Below, one piece after another: positions 43,904 to 53,707 of a stretch of 64,000 bases of DNA. The position numbers and the translations under genes are program-made. The notes below the pieces were generated by a model, which saw only the letters and a program-made list of their open reading frames with translations, ran no database searches and was not told the origin of the DNA. The DNA is taken from assembly GCF_027943255.1 (NCBI RefSeq), contig NC_072896.1, positions 118,947,879-119,011,878 of the forward strand, read 5' to 3'. The stretch comes from Anastrepha obliqua. Lineage: Eukaryota > Arthropoda > Insecta > Diptera > Tephritidae. The stretch's first letter is position 1. The number at the start of each line of letters is the position of its first letter.

Positions 43904-45455
43904 CACTGTACAACATTTTTGAAGTCATCGAATGTGCCCTCCGTTTTGACTTCAGTTTCTGAGAGCACTTGTCACAACTAACAAAATTGCACTTGGGTTT
44001 TTTTGTATTAGCTCGGATTCCAATTTTATAGTGTTTTGAAAATGTAAAAAAAAAATGTAATTTTTCTCACTTCTATATTATATCGCTTAAACCGATTGCA
44101 ATTTTATTTTCCTTTCTTCAACATAAATGTAGGTAGAGACTACAAAAAAATCTGTTAAAAAAACTACATCAAATGCCTTAAAAATGAAAAAGTAGAGAGA
44201 AGTTAATGTCTATATAATAGTCTAAGCAATCAAAATTTTCTTTTTTCTTTTAAATATTGTAAAAATGATTTGTATCAACAAAAATTAGTGTATTTAAACA
44301 GTGTTAATGTGTATCCAGACTACTATTTTAGTGTGAATACTTTTAAAGAATTTCGAATTAAAAACAATATTTAAGGAATTTAGTCAAATTAAACATTTTT
44401 GACGATAGATGTTATCAAATTTTTCATTCGGTTTTACTATTACTATTACTATTAATATACTACTCAACGCTCTTTAATCATCAACAAATATTTACTCTTT
44501 AATTTTAAAGTTTATTATTGCATCTTATAATAAAAAGTTTCCATTTATTTTACTACTATTTTATATTTAAAATTTAAGATGTTACTTTGTGAAAAACACA
44601 ATGTTAGTCAGCGTCCATTGAAAGCGAAGTGGACCTTCTCGATTTTTTCACTGGTCGTTCACATTGATGGTCTGAATCTGCTTCTTCATCTAAAGTTGAT
44701 AAAACATTTAAGGGCATATTTCTTTCATCATGTCCTTCAAATCTAGTGTCTTCGGTACCTTTATCTTCATAGTTTGAATCAAATCCTTCTTATCTAAAAA
44801 TGATGTGTACGAAGTTTTAAGCAAATTTGTGTGTGTGTGTGTTTGTGTGTGACACTTTTTACTAAACCAAATATTTAGAAAACGATTTCAATGAAATTTT
44901 GTCAGAGTTATTGCCCTCAAAAAAATCTAGAAACGAAAACAGGAATTTTAAGAAATACTAAATCAACAAATTGTGAGCAGATTTTTGTCTCAAAAATAAT
45001 TTTTGTCTTAAAAATAAGTTTTCTATAAATTCTTTATTTATTCTAAAAGAAATTTTAATTAGTAAGTCAAAAAATTAAATTCCTTGAATAGAAACGAATC
45101 GATTGACTTATATAAAGTGTATATTTTACCAAGAACTGATAGAGTAAACTACAATTTTTTATTATTTTTGACATTTAAAATTTGATTCTCAAATAATTAT
45201 CCACTAGTATTTCTTTTATTTTTTACGCACATTTATGCTGAAGACAAGAAAATAACTTCCAATCATTTTACGATATATAGATGTGAGAAGAATTACGTTT
45301 TCTTTAAAAGAAAGACTGCTCAAAATCAAGTTTCAGAGGAAATATTCATGACGCAATAAAATTAGAATCCGAGCTAATCTAGAAAAACCCAAATGAGATT
45401 TTGCTAGTTTCGATAAGTACTTTCAGAAACTGAAGTCAAAATGTGTTGCACTGTG
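43904..45455. mobile_element. Unclassified DNA element with long imperfect TIRs
   Basis: The two ends are inverted copies of each other: the left end starts CACTGTACAACATTTTTG and the right end, read inwards, starts CACAGTGCAACACATTTTG. They then share TTTTGACTTCAGTTTCTGA, GGGTTTTT and TTAGCTCGGATTC in order over about 110-130 bp, with a 30-bp extra piece in the left copy. TAATAA flanks both sides (43898-43903 and 45456-45461), a likely target duplication. The element is 1552 bp. I cannot assign it to a superfamily: TIR length and termini do not match mariner, hAT or piggyBac. Confidence 0.7.
44604..44793 (-). CDS. Unrecognised C-terminal coding remnant within the long-TIR element
   Basis: The minus strand has a 62-codon open reading from an acceptor-like ATTTTTAG (ending at 44794) to a TAA at 44604-44606. 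The peptide starts EGFDSNYEDKGTEDTRFEGH and ends RPVKKSRRSTSLSMDAD. It is acidic first and basic last, with KKSRR as a possible nuclear localisation signal. It could be the last exon of the element's own protein. There is no ATG-started version longer than about 37 codons, which is why it is easily missed. No family recognised. Confidence 0.35.
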
Positions 45456-45461
45456 TAATAA

Positions 45462-45837
45462 AGAGAAAAAAAATAATAGTGGCAAATTAAAATGTTAAAT
45501 GGCATTGCAAGGCCTTTGCAACAAGTGAACAGGCGAGCAAATGGCAAATTGTTAGTGACAAACTACATAAAAAAACTAACAAACGAAAAAAATAATAATT
45601 TAAAAACAAAACTATGAGTATGAAAAACGTATGCCATTCACTGCATGGGAAAAAATACCAATACTTCTTTTCGAAAAAAAAACAATGTATAAAAATAATG
45701 TAAAATAATAAATAAGTTATTGTAATTTTTTAGGTTAGTTTATGTTAGGCGGTCATCCGTAGTGGAATATGCTTAGGACAGCTTTTTCAGAGTATTTTAT
45801 TTATGCTTTCCAGTTTAAACTAAGTTTAGATGCCCTA
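45462..45837. other. Non-coding, no gene recognised
   Basis: Short AT-rich interval. TTTTTTAGGTTAGTTTATG at 45728-45746 weakly resembles the non-LTR tails but has no associated coding remnant. Confidence 0.4.
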
Positions 45838-47122
45838 CGAGGGGTGCCTTTTATATTTCGGGATTTGGCAACCCTGGTGTGGCAATCTGGCAACTGACAG
45901 CTGTATCGCAAAGTTTGACATTTTTTGGCTTTTACGTACTCAGAACGTTTTGAAATACCAGCGCTATTTGTGTTGTTTGCAGTAACTTAAAAGATTCATC
46001 TCGGTCCAAAAATGGAATTAAATCGTGAACATTTTCGTGCGATTATTTTTTACAACTTTCGACGTGGATTAACTCAGCAACATTGCATGGATGAACTTAA
46101 TTCATTTTTTGGCGATGAAGCTCCATCAAGGCCCAGTGTTTATCGATGGTATGGTGAATTCAATCGTGGTCGTAGTTCACTCCAAGACGAATTTCGTGAA
46201 GGTCGTCCAAAATCAGTTGTTCTTCCGAAAACCATTGATGCTGTGCGCGAACTGATATTGCAAGATCGTCATGTGAACTATCGTGAGATTGAGACAATCT
46301 TAGGCATTAGTGGGACCAGCATACATTCAATATTGCATAAACATTTGACTGTCGAAACAATTTGTTCGCGTTGGATCCCACACAATTTGTCAATCGCTCA
46401 AAAAAAGGCTCGTGTCGATTGGTCGAAGGAAATGCTCAAAAAATACGATCGTCTATGACATCGTGACAGGTGATGAATCATGGATTTACGCGTATGAGCC
46501 CGAAAGTAAATAGCAGTCGACTGTATGGGTGTTTCAAGATGAGCCAAATCCAACAAAAGTGGTTGGCGCACGAAGCACTTCCAAGCAAATGGTGACCTGT
46601 TTTTTCGGAAAAACTGGGCATGTCGCAACCGTACCACTAGAACAACGCAGAACAGTAAATTCTGAGTGGTACACAACCATTTGTTTGCCAGTTGTCTTCC
46701 AAGAAATTAGGAAAACCAATCGCCAAAGACGGATCACTCTTCACCAGGACAATGCGAGCTCTCACACATCGGCTCAAACAACTGCATTTTTGAGCACCCA
46801 AAATATCGAATTAATGAGTCATCCGCCGTATAGTCCTGACTTGGCACCGAATGACTTCTTTTTATTCCCGTACGTAAAAAACAAACTGAGAGGTCAACGT
46901 TTTTCGACACCTGAAGAAGCGGTTGCGGGATTCAGAATGCATGTTTTGGAGGTACCTCCTTCAGAGTGGCAAAAGTGCTTCGACAATTGGTTCAAACGCA
47001 TGCAAAAGTGTATAGATCTTCATGGAGAATATTTTGAAAAACAATAAAGTGATTTTCGATAATTAAAATTTGTTTTTGTTCTCTAATCCTGACATATACC
47101 CTTCTAATCCTGGCACCCTCCG
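45838..47122 (+). mobile_element. Nearly full-length DD34D mariner
   Basis: A 1285-bp element between TA dinucleotides (45836-45837 and 47123-47124). The ends, read inwards, start CGAGGGGTGCCTTTT and CGGAGGGTGCCAGG, imperfect inverted repeats. It contains an almost complete transposase gene. It is a different lineage from the mariner at 36.3 kb. Confidence 0.85.
46012..47047 (+). pseudogene. Mariner transposase, one frameshift and one stop
   Basis: It starts MELNREHFRAIIFYNFRRGL. HTH 1 (RRGLTQQHCMDELNSFFG) and HTH 2 (VNYREIETILGISGTSIHSI) are intact, followed by RWIPHNLSIAQKKARVDW. A frame change lies near 46450 and an in-frame TAG near 46508. The core then reads through: TGDESWIYAYEP, HQDNASSHTSAQ and PPYSPDLAPNDFFLFP, with 34 residues between the last two Asp (DD34D). 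It ends HGEYFEKQ at 47047. All catalytic residues survive; only the two lesions disable it. Confidence 0.9.
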
Positions 47123-47379
47123 TATAAGGTGCTCAGGTTTACACTTAGTTAAGAAATTCGCGTCTTTTAGCTTGCACTTTGTTATACTAAAACTCAATGG
47201 ACTATACAGCTGCATACCCAGAATAATTCTAAAAATTCTGGTTGAAGAGTAGAGAGTTTTCATGAAATTTTGTTCAAAATTTGTTGACATTTTTGTTTTT
47301 CTTTCGTTTTGAAAAAAAAAAAAATATTGAAAATAGGCCTTTTTTTACTCGACGAAACCTATGTAACCCCTTAACGAGG
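47123..47379. other. Non-coding spacer
   Basis: AT-rich, no gene recognised. Confidence 0.4.
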
Positions 47380-48566
47380 AAACGATAAGGTTCGCCTTCT
47401 CGTCATTCGAAAACTTTAAGTCCCCAGGACACGATGGCATTTACCGAATCATGCTCAAGCGGGGCGGAGAACAACAAATAAAGGGTTTGAAAAGAATCCC
47501 AAAGCCAGGCAAGGACGACTACGCTTTACCATAAAGTGTTTGTGGATATTGAAGGAGCTTTCGACAATGCTACATTTGACTCTATGTGCTCTTCTATCAG
47601 ATGTCATGGAGTGCTATCCAAAAGACTGCTTACCATAGATAGAGAAAGCGATGAAGGAGTCAGGGTTGAGGTTAAGAAGGGTTGCCCACAAGGCGGTGTA
47701 CTCTCTCCTCTACTTTGGTGCTTCGTGGTGCACTCTCTTCTTAATGATCTGCAGGAAATTTGACACATCCAAACCTACGCAGACGATGTGTGCGTATTAA
47801 TCTCAGGACGATCACTTCAAGTTATATGCAATAAAATGCAGGTAGCTCTAAATAAGATTGAGTATTGGCGCGAATTGCATGATCTTTCGGGGAATCTTAC
47901 AAAAAGTACCTTAGTGCTTAGGGTACTAGGAAACGCAATACGGAAGGCCGGTCTCTTCCCACATTGAAAGGGGTAACACTGCAACTGTCTTCTGAGGTTA
48001 AATATTTAGGAGTAATGTGTGCTTGCGTATCACAGGTGCCATGAGTACGACATCTGGTGATGCCCTTAATGTCATTCTGAACTTGCAAACTCTAGATGTT
48101 CAAATTCAAAAGGAAGCAATGAAGGCGGCGTACAGGCTCAAGCTAAACGGAGTCTGGGGAAATCAAGAAAGTATTGGCCACTCTCAGATATACCACCAGT
48201 TATCGGAGCGGTGCACACTGTTCTCGATGCCAGTGGATAATCGGGTGCCTGTCGTTAGCTTCGGTAGGAAGTATGATGTTTTGACCCCAGATAGAGATGA
48301 ATGGTTAAGTGCAGAGAACCTCTTAACGGGGTATCAGCACACTTTCTACACCAACGGATCCAAAACCAGTGATGGTAGCGGATCTGGATGGTACCTAGAC
48401 GAAGACACTAAGTACTCCTATGTCACAGGACAGATGGCCACGGTATTCTTTACGGAAGTCTATGCCATCTTGAATGTGGCGTACTCGCTAATTGAGAAAA
48501 AGTGACGGGGCAGCAGTATTGGAATTTGTAGTGACAGTCAAGCCACAAATCTAATCTAATCTAATC
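47380..48566 (+). mobile_element. RNase H-bearing non-LTR copy with (TCTAA)n tail, internally deleted
   Basis: In order on the plus strand: RT (FKSPGHDGI near 47420; VDIEGAFDNATFDSM from 47536; KKGCPQGGVLSPLLW; YADDVCVLISG near 47780; KYLGVM near 48005), then a deletion that removes about 100 residues. It resumes with CLRITGAMSTTSGDALNVIL (48017) and RNase H (HTFYTNGSKTSDGSGSGWYL), in which the first catalytic Asp is Asn. Just after the SDSQA motif (48530) the sequence jumps straight to the tail (48545-48566), so the rest of RNase H and the knuckles are gone. It is the same tail family as 27335-27636. Confidence 0.8.
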
Positions 48567-50234
48567 CCAAAACAGGAAATATCCTGATTTCTTAAGCTTC
48601 GCTGAGGAATATTGAAATTAATTTTCTCTAGGGGCCCACTATAGGGAATAGTCCTTCTACTATTTGTTGATTTTAGGTTAATGAGCAACCACCGACTTTC
48701 ATATAATGGGATTGGATCAGTGCAATGCAAAAATGACAAGCACAGCGGACAAAGGCTTTCTAAACACGTGCAAGCCTACTAAGGCTATGACAAGCATAAA
48801 ATGGTACCGGAGTAAAGATTACATATGTCAGCTTCGAACGCAGAAGAAAGGTTTGTAACAGCTTTAGAGTACATGGATCAACAAAGTCCGAACTAAAACG
48901 TCGAATAAAAGAAAAATAAATATTGGAAAATGTAGGTTTGGAGTGGAAATTAAATGATATGAAGGATTTAGAATCTTTTTAGTACTTCAATTTTTTTTCA
49001 ATTAGCATTTCGAGTTATTTTGCATGCGTTCAGTGAAAATATAAAAATATTTAAATGCCTTCATAACTACTACTAAAGTTTATTCTTCTCATAGCATATA
49101 TGGTATAAAAGAATCAATACTTTTTTGCAAGAAAAAAATGGAAATAACAAAAAGTCGAAAAAGTTTATGAAACCGCTTTTTATGACCATCAAATCGTATT
49201 AGCAGTCACTCCTTCTCCCTCTCTCTCTCTCATCTTCTTTATCATCTCTTTAGTCCATCAAAAGTTCAGGCCACGACAGCCTAAGCGTTTTGGAATTCGG
49301 CAATTTGCAATCAATTCTTAATTCTTACTGATGTTTTACTCGCGCGAATAGTTGCGACAGGTGCATTAATATTTGGTGTTTCGTGGTTTGCCTGTCTGGC
49401 TGTATGACATTTGTTGTTGCGGCCTTTCTATAAACCCAACAAAAGAATTTTTGCCAGAAACATTCGGCAACAACCGTTTGACAGCCATGCAATGAGGTCG
49501 AGCGTTAGTGGCTGACAATTATGAAGCGACATTAAAAGCTGTGACAACGGCGCAGATGATAGCCGAGTGCACCAAGATCGAATGGAGTTAACTCCCTAAG
49601 AACAGCAAACAAAAGGAGCATTAAAGTCAAACTTACAAATCTACGTATAAATAAATGTCTTTGTAGATGTCATATTAGATAATTTGGGATAGTGAATTAA
49701 AATGTCATCAATGAAAAATAAAAAAAAACATAGCGTGCGTTCAAGAGTAATAGACTATTCGGTATTCAATTCGCCTTGGTGTGCATTCGAGATCGGCTGA
49801 AAGTCACAACAAAATTGAAAGCGAACGGAAAGTTCATATGTGGACAGCCTTTTGGCATCTGAGATTTGGCATTTACTGATAAAATTCTTTTTAATACGTG
49901 AAATAATAATAATAAACCTAACGGTTACCCTCTTTCCGCCCGCTCTTGCTTTTGCACCCAGCGAGGAAGTACAAGAATTTGTAAAGCAAAGAGATCGAAA
50001 ACAGTTATCTACAAAAATAATTAATCAGCTGAATAAAGAATGAATATTTTCCAGAGTCGTGCTTTCCTTCTTTAAAAAGTGACTGGTTAGGTTATTTTTT
50101 TGCGCAGCTCAATACTCGTAGAACCAATTACAACTTTATTCAACCGACTTGAACTACTACGTTTCGACCCTCATGAAGGCAATATTCATCATAGATTTTG
50201 AAAAAATATCAATTCTATATTCATTCATCCGTTT
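48567..50234. other. Non-coding, no gene recognised
   Basis: About 1.7 kb. There is a pyrimidine-rich CTCCTTCTCCCTCTCTCTCT stretch at 49208-49235. A 40-residue open stretch ending at 50042 (VQEFVKQRDRKQLSTKII) has no recognised family. I make no gene call. Confidence 0.4.
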
Positions 50235-50323
50235 GGAACGATTGTTAGGTTAGGTTAGCCTGGTTGGCAATAAGCCACGCGTAGACCTTTTGGTCCCTAG
50301 CGATACCAGATGGAGACCGACCT

Positions 50324-50743
50324 CTATGAATACCGAAAGTAGACATCATGTAGGATGTCAGCGCTTTTGGCGAAGTTAAGCAGAGCTGGGAGATCCGCTT
50401 TTGAGACGTCCTCCAGACTCTCAAACAATGGGGCTCCCAGGCATTTTAGACCCGTTTTTATTAATGCCGGATAAACGCACAAAAGGTGTTCTAAAGTTTC
50501 TTCAACATCCTCTCTGCATTTCCTGCATTTGTCCGTGTTAGCAATCCCTATCTTGTACGCATGTGCAGCCCATAGATTATGACCTGTTAGCATACCTATG
50601 ATAGTTCCGCAGTCCTTTCGCGAGATCGTAAGTACGAATTGAGTCAGTTTTTTGTCGTTAGTTCTGCACATGACTTTTGCTGTTTTGCATGTGGTCAGAT
50701 TAGTCCACCTAGCTTCTACTCGTATTTTCATATAGTTGTCCAT
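50324..50743 (-). pseudogene. Non-LTR C-terminal region (139 codons)
   Basis: Uninterrupted frame covering the post-RNase H segment and the CRKCREDVEETLEHLLC knuckle of this family, ending DILHDVYFRYS. A Cys-Ile-Cys-Pro motif in the 28.8 kb copy reads Cys-Val-Tyr-Pro here, so one knuckle Cys is lost. It is cut off upstream by the mariner at 50753. Confidence 0.75.
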
Positions 50744-50752
50744 TTCATTGTA

Positions 50753-51694
50753 AAGCGTTTTTCAATAGGTGCGCTTCAATTTTTTCCGATAGGGAGGGCG
50801 AACGACGCAATATTTTTTTATTTTTCGCTTGTCATTTGTAAACTTCATTAGTATAAATTTCATCATGGAACGCTACACACTTGAGCAACGATTGCAAATC
50901 GTGCAAATTTTTTATGAAAATAATCGTTCTGTTGCTGCTACTTTAAGACTACTTTTTTCCAAAAAATCATCTTCAGTGATGAAGCTCATTTTTGGCTCAA
51001 TGGCTTTGTCAACAAGCAAAATATGCGTTACTGGGCAGAAAACAATCCCCACGTGATTCATGAGGCACCGTTGCATCCCGAAAAAATCACTGTTTGGTGC
51101 GGTTTACATGCCGGCGGCGTAATTGGCCCATATTTTTTCGTTGACGAGAACGATCGCCACGTTACTGTGAATGGAAATCGATACCGCGACATGATAAACG
51201 ATTATTTTTGGCCGCAATTGAATGGTATGGACTTAGACGACATGTGGTTTCAACAGGACGGGGCCACAAGCCACACAGCACACGCTACAATTGATTTGTT
51301 GAAGTGTAAGTTCGATGAGCGCATTATTTCCAGAAATGGACCGGTCGAATGGCCGCCGCGCTCGTGTGATTTGACGCCTCTAGACTATTTTCTTTGGGGT
51401 TATGTGAAGTCATTGATCTACAGTAACAAGCCGGCGACGATTTGTGAGCTCAGAGCCAATATTGAACTCGAAATTGCTGGAATTTCGGCCGTTTTATGCA
51501 AAAGAGTGGCCGAAAATTGAGTTCAACGATTGGACTTCGTAAAACGTGCACGCGGTGGTCATGCAAAAGAAATCGAATTTCATACTTAAATGTATATGTT
51601 CAAACTCGATAATAAAAAAAAAATTAGTTAAAAAAGTCAAACCGTTTGTGTTTTATTCAAAAAAAAGTTGAAGCGCTCTTACTGAAAAACGCTT
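50753..51694 (+). mobile_element. DD41D mariner, copy 3, with TA duplication and visible empty site
   Basis: A 942-bp element. The ends read AAGCGTTTTTCAATAGGTGC and, inwards from the right, AAGCGTTTTTCAGTAAGAGC. TA is duplicated on both sides (50751-50752 and 51695-51696). The related non-LTR copy near 28.54 kb lacks it and shows a single TA at the same place, which fixes both borders to the base. Confidence 0.95.
50865..51589 (+). pseudogene. DD41D transposase pseudogene (copy 3)
   Basis: N-terminus MERYTLEQRLQIVQIFYENN, about 30 residues. The frame then breaks and resumes at the first Asp (KIIFSDEAHFWLNGFVNKQN). The core is otherwise complete: ITVWCGLHAGGVIGPYFFVD, FQQDGATSHT and LTPLDYFLWG, with 41 residues between the second and third Asp. 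A TGA replaces an expected Trp after RVAEN at 51518. The last 22 codons (VQRLDFVKRARGGHAKEIEF) follow to the TAA at 51587-51589. The DNA-binding half is missing, as in copies 1 and 2. Confidence 0.85.
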
Positions 51695-51900
51695 TATATT
51701 GTATTTAGCGGTTTTGGTATGTCGTTCTCTTGTTCAAATGGTGGTCTAACAACACTTTTTGCTATTTTGCTGGAACAATTGAGGAAAAAGATGAAATATT
51801 AAAGAGTACCGATTATGTTTAATTAAAAGATTTCAAAGTTATGACAGATTGGACGACAGCTCAGCAAATAGCTCAATAGTAGGACATAGGTACCTATTTT

Positions 51901-52088
51901 TATAGGGTGGCGCAAATTTAATTGTTTTATGTACTACATAAAAAAATATTTTGAGTGATGAAAATCTTTATTTTGCGCTTTACGCCCTCCCACTGCCTAA
52001 TTCAGAAGTGTTAAAATGGTGACGTACGACGGCTTTTGCAAAAACTATAAATCTGCCGCTAGGGTGTTTAATTTTGCGTCACCTTGTA
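51901..52088. mobile_element. Small non-autonomous inverted-repeat element
   Basis: 188 bp. Left end TATAGGGTGGCGCAAATTTA; right end read inwards TACAAGGTGACGCAAAATTA, giving a TIR of about 20 bp with mismatches. The internal ATTTTGAGTGATGAAAATCT matches the element at 41758-42197. No coding capacity. The ends resemble the cores of the array at 31999-32345. Confidence 0.6.
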
Positions 52089-52268
52089 TGTGACTGCAAA
52101 CTGGAACTAGGAAGAACTTATTAAGACTAAAAAAAGGGGTTTGAGTTCCTATGGAAATATTGGTTGCTTTAAGAAAAATATTGGGAGTATTATCCCTACT
52201 GCTTTGGTCTATATTCAGCTGACATTTTTGTAATAATTAAAGGCAACCTCGAAAGGACCATAAAGGAC
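52089..52268. other. Non-coding spacer
   Basis: Short interval between two small elements, no feature seen. Confidence 0.4.
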
Positions 52269-52272
52269 TTAA

Positions 52273-52986
52273 GGGGTTATACGCAGTTATGAAGCAAATA
52301 AAAGACGGGTTGTCAAGGATTTATCCTGAAGAAACTTCAGAATATTTTAATTTGAAAATTTTTGGCGGTTATAAAAGCATCCTTCAAAAACGTAACAAAA
52401 TTTTTTATTTATGAAAATGTTGATTATAGAGCGCGCTGCAGGCGATTTCTGGAACCTCCTTTAAAAAAAGACGATTTACGGTGTACATCGTAACTCAGGA
52501 TTGGATTATCTGAAATTAAAAAACCAAACAAATTTTGTTAATATATTAGATTATCTAGTAATTAATCGTTCGGCTAATCAAAATAGTGAATTTTCACAAA
52601 ATGGCAGCTTTTAAAAGAAATGTTTTCGATTTTTACGTTAAAATTTGGCCGTAAATTTATTATAAAATGGAAAATAAGTATCAGATTTACAAAAGGAACG
52701 ATTAATTACTAGAAAATGTATCTTTAAAGATTGAATTAAAACAGTTGACCGATCAAACAAGCCGTTTTCGAGATATCGTGTACACCGACTTGAAAAATGC
52801 CGTTTTGAAAAAAACACGTTTAAACCTTAAAACGTGCCGAGGCAGCTCTACATATTTAGGTATAACTCCGAAAGTATTGCTTAGATCTACTTCAAATTTC
52901 GTGCGTATGCTTTTGAATATATGTACATTACAAAAATGCAATAAAAAAAATCGATTTTTTTGAAAGTCATAACTGCGTATAACCCC
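52273..52986. mobile_element. TTAA-target non-autonomous element (piggyBac-type target)
   Basis: Perfect inverted ends GGGGTTATACGCAGTTATGA at 52273-52292 and 52967-52986, each flanked by TTAA (52269-52272 and 52987-52990). The element is 714 bp with no transposase. TTAA target duplication is characteristic of piggyBac and Kolobok elements. Inside, GTTTTCGAGATATCGTGT resembles motifs in the palindrome at 53.7-55 kb, but I cannot show a relationship. Confidence 0.75.
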
Positions 52987-52990
52987 TTAA

Positions 52991-53134
52991 GGCAGGATGC
53001 CTTAAATACAACGTGGGAATGGTGTAGGATAGAGGGACTATCAATAAACCCTTTCAAATACCCAATATTGTCCCTTTTACCAGAGAAAGGATTTTAAATA
53101 TATCCACTCTGAAGAGGTTAAATATATTTAAAAT
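52991..53134. other. Non-coding spacer
   Basis: No feature seen. Confidence 0.4.
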
Positions 53135-53420
53135 TTTTTTTCCTTGTTTACTCTACTCGGGAGCACAGGGCTCGACAAGACTCAGTCTTGCGTTGGTTTC
53201 GTTCATCTATTTTGGTTTCTGACATGGTAGGTGATTAGCCTGCCGCAACCAGTCCTAAGTAGTGGGAATGCCCACCTGTCGTTGCTTAGGAACAACGCCT
53301 TCTTATTGCTTGAAGCGCCATCTGTGTGTCACATTTTTCTGCCAGAAGGATCGTACAGATGGTTAAGGACTTCGCTAAATTTGGTGTGTCTGCGCTATTA
53401 CGCGATTGCCCGCTTCCTCT
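53135..53420 (-). repeat. Probable retroelement 3' UTR fragment
   Basis: Shares the terminal stretch TTTTTTTTCCTTGTT...ACTC...TCGGGAGCA with the left end of the RTE-like fragment at 41940. No coding remnant is readable to the right, so this may be a UTR-only 3' end of the same family. Confidence 0.4.
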
Positions 53421-53707
53421 TTTAGTCCAGTCAAAAGAAGATTTAACTTCGTAATTTTAGGAGTATGCGAGTTTATGGTTTTATTATGTAAAGCCCATCA
53501 CTGTGAACTTAAGTTTGAGTTTTCGGGGTCGGGGGTTGTGTCCCGCGGCCGCCATCTTGGAAATAAGGGTGCAACTGGTTTTTTGCGATTATCTCGTGAA
53601 TTTCGAAAGTTACGAAAATTTTGTAAACGTTTTATTGTAAAAGTAATAATAAAAAAGTTATAAACAAAATTACGCGCAAAATTAAGGGATGCATTGTTTT
53701 AAAGCGT
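53421..53707. other. Non-coding flank of the palindrome
   Basis: Holds an unusually GC-rich patch at 53526-53560 (TCGGGGTCGGGGGTTGTG, CCCGCGGCCGCC) and then AT-rich DNA. This sequence is not repeated on the other side of the palindrome. Confidence 0.4.

Larger units (their letters stand above)
50246..51770 (-). mobile_element. RNase H-bearing non-LTR copy, split by a mariner
   Basis: The flanks TGGAACGATTG (50235-50245) and TGGAACAATTG (51771-51781) differ at one base and look like the target duplication. Sense reading from the right: RNase H C-terminal part (51697-51770), then the mariner, then RVEARWTNLTTCKTAKVMC, MLTGHNLWAAHAYKIGIANT and CRKCREDVEETLEHLLC to the stop at 50324. The 3' UTR ends in (TTAGG)n-type repeats at 50246-50259. 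It closely matches the plus-strand copy at 27644-29042; in the C-terminal 70 residues I see only a few changes. Confidence 0.85.

Noticed and set aside
50165..50240. Possible short gene upstream of the non-LTR copy
   Set aside because: Only an AT-rich flank that includes part of the target duplication; no coding support.
7335..50259. Interpretation of TTAGG-type repeats as telomeric DNA or internal telomere sites
   Set aside because: There are only two to four units at each site, and each abuts the 3' UTR of a non-LTR coding remnant, so they are retrotransposon tails.
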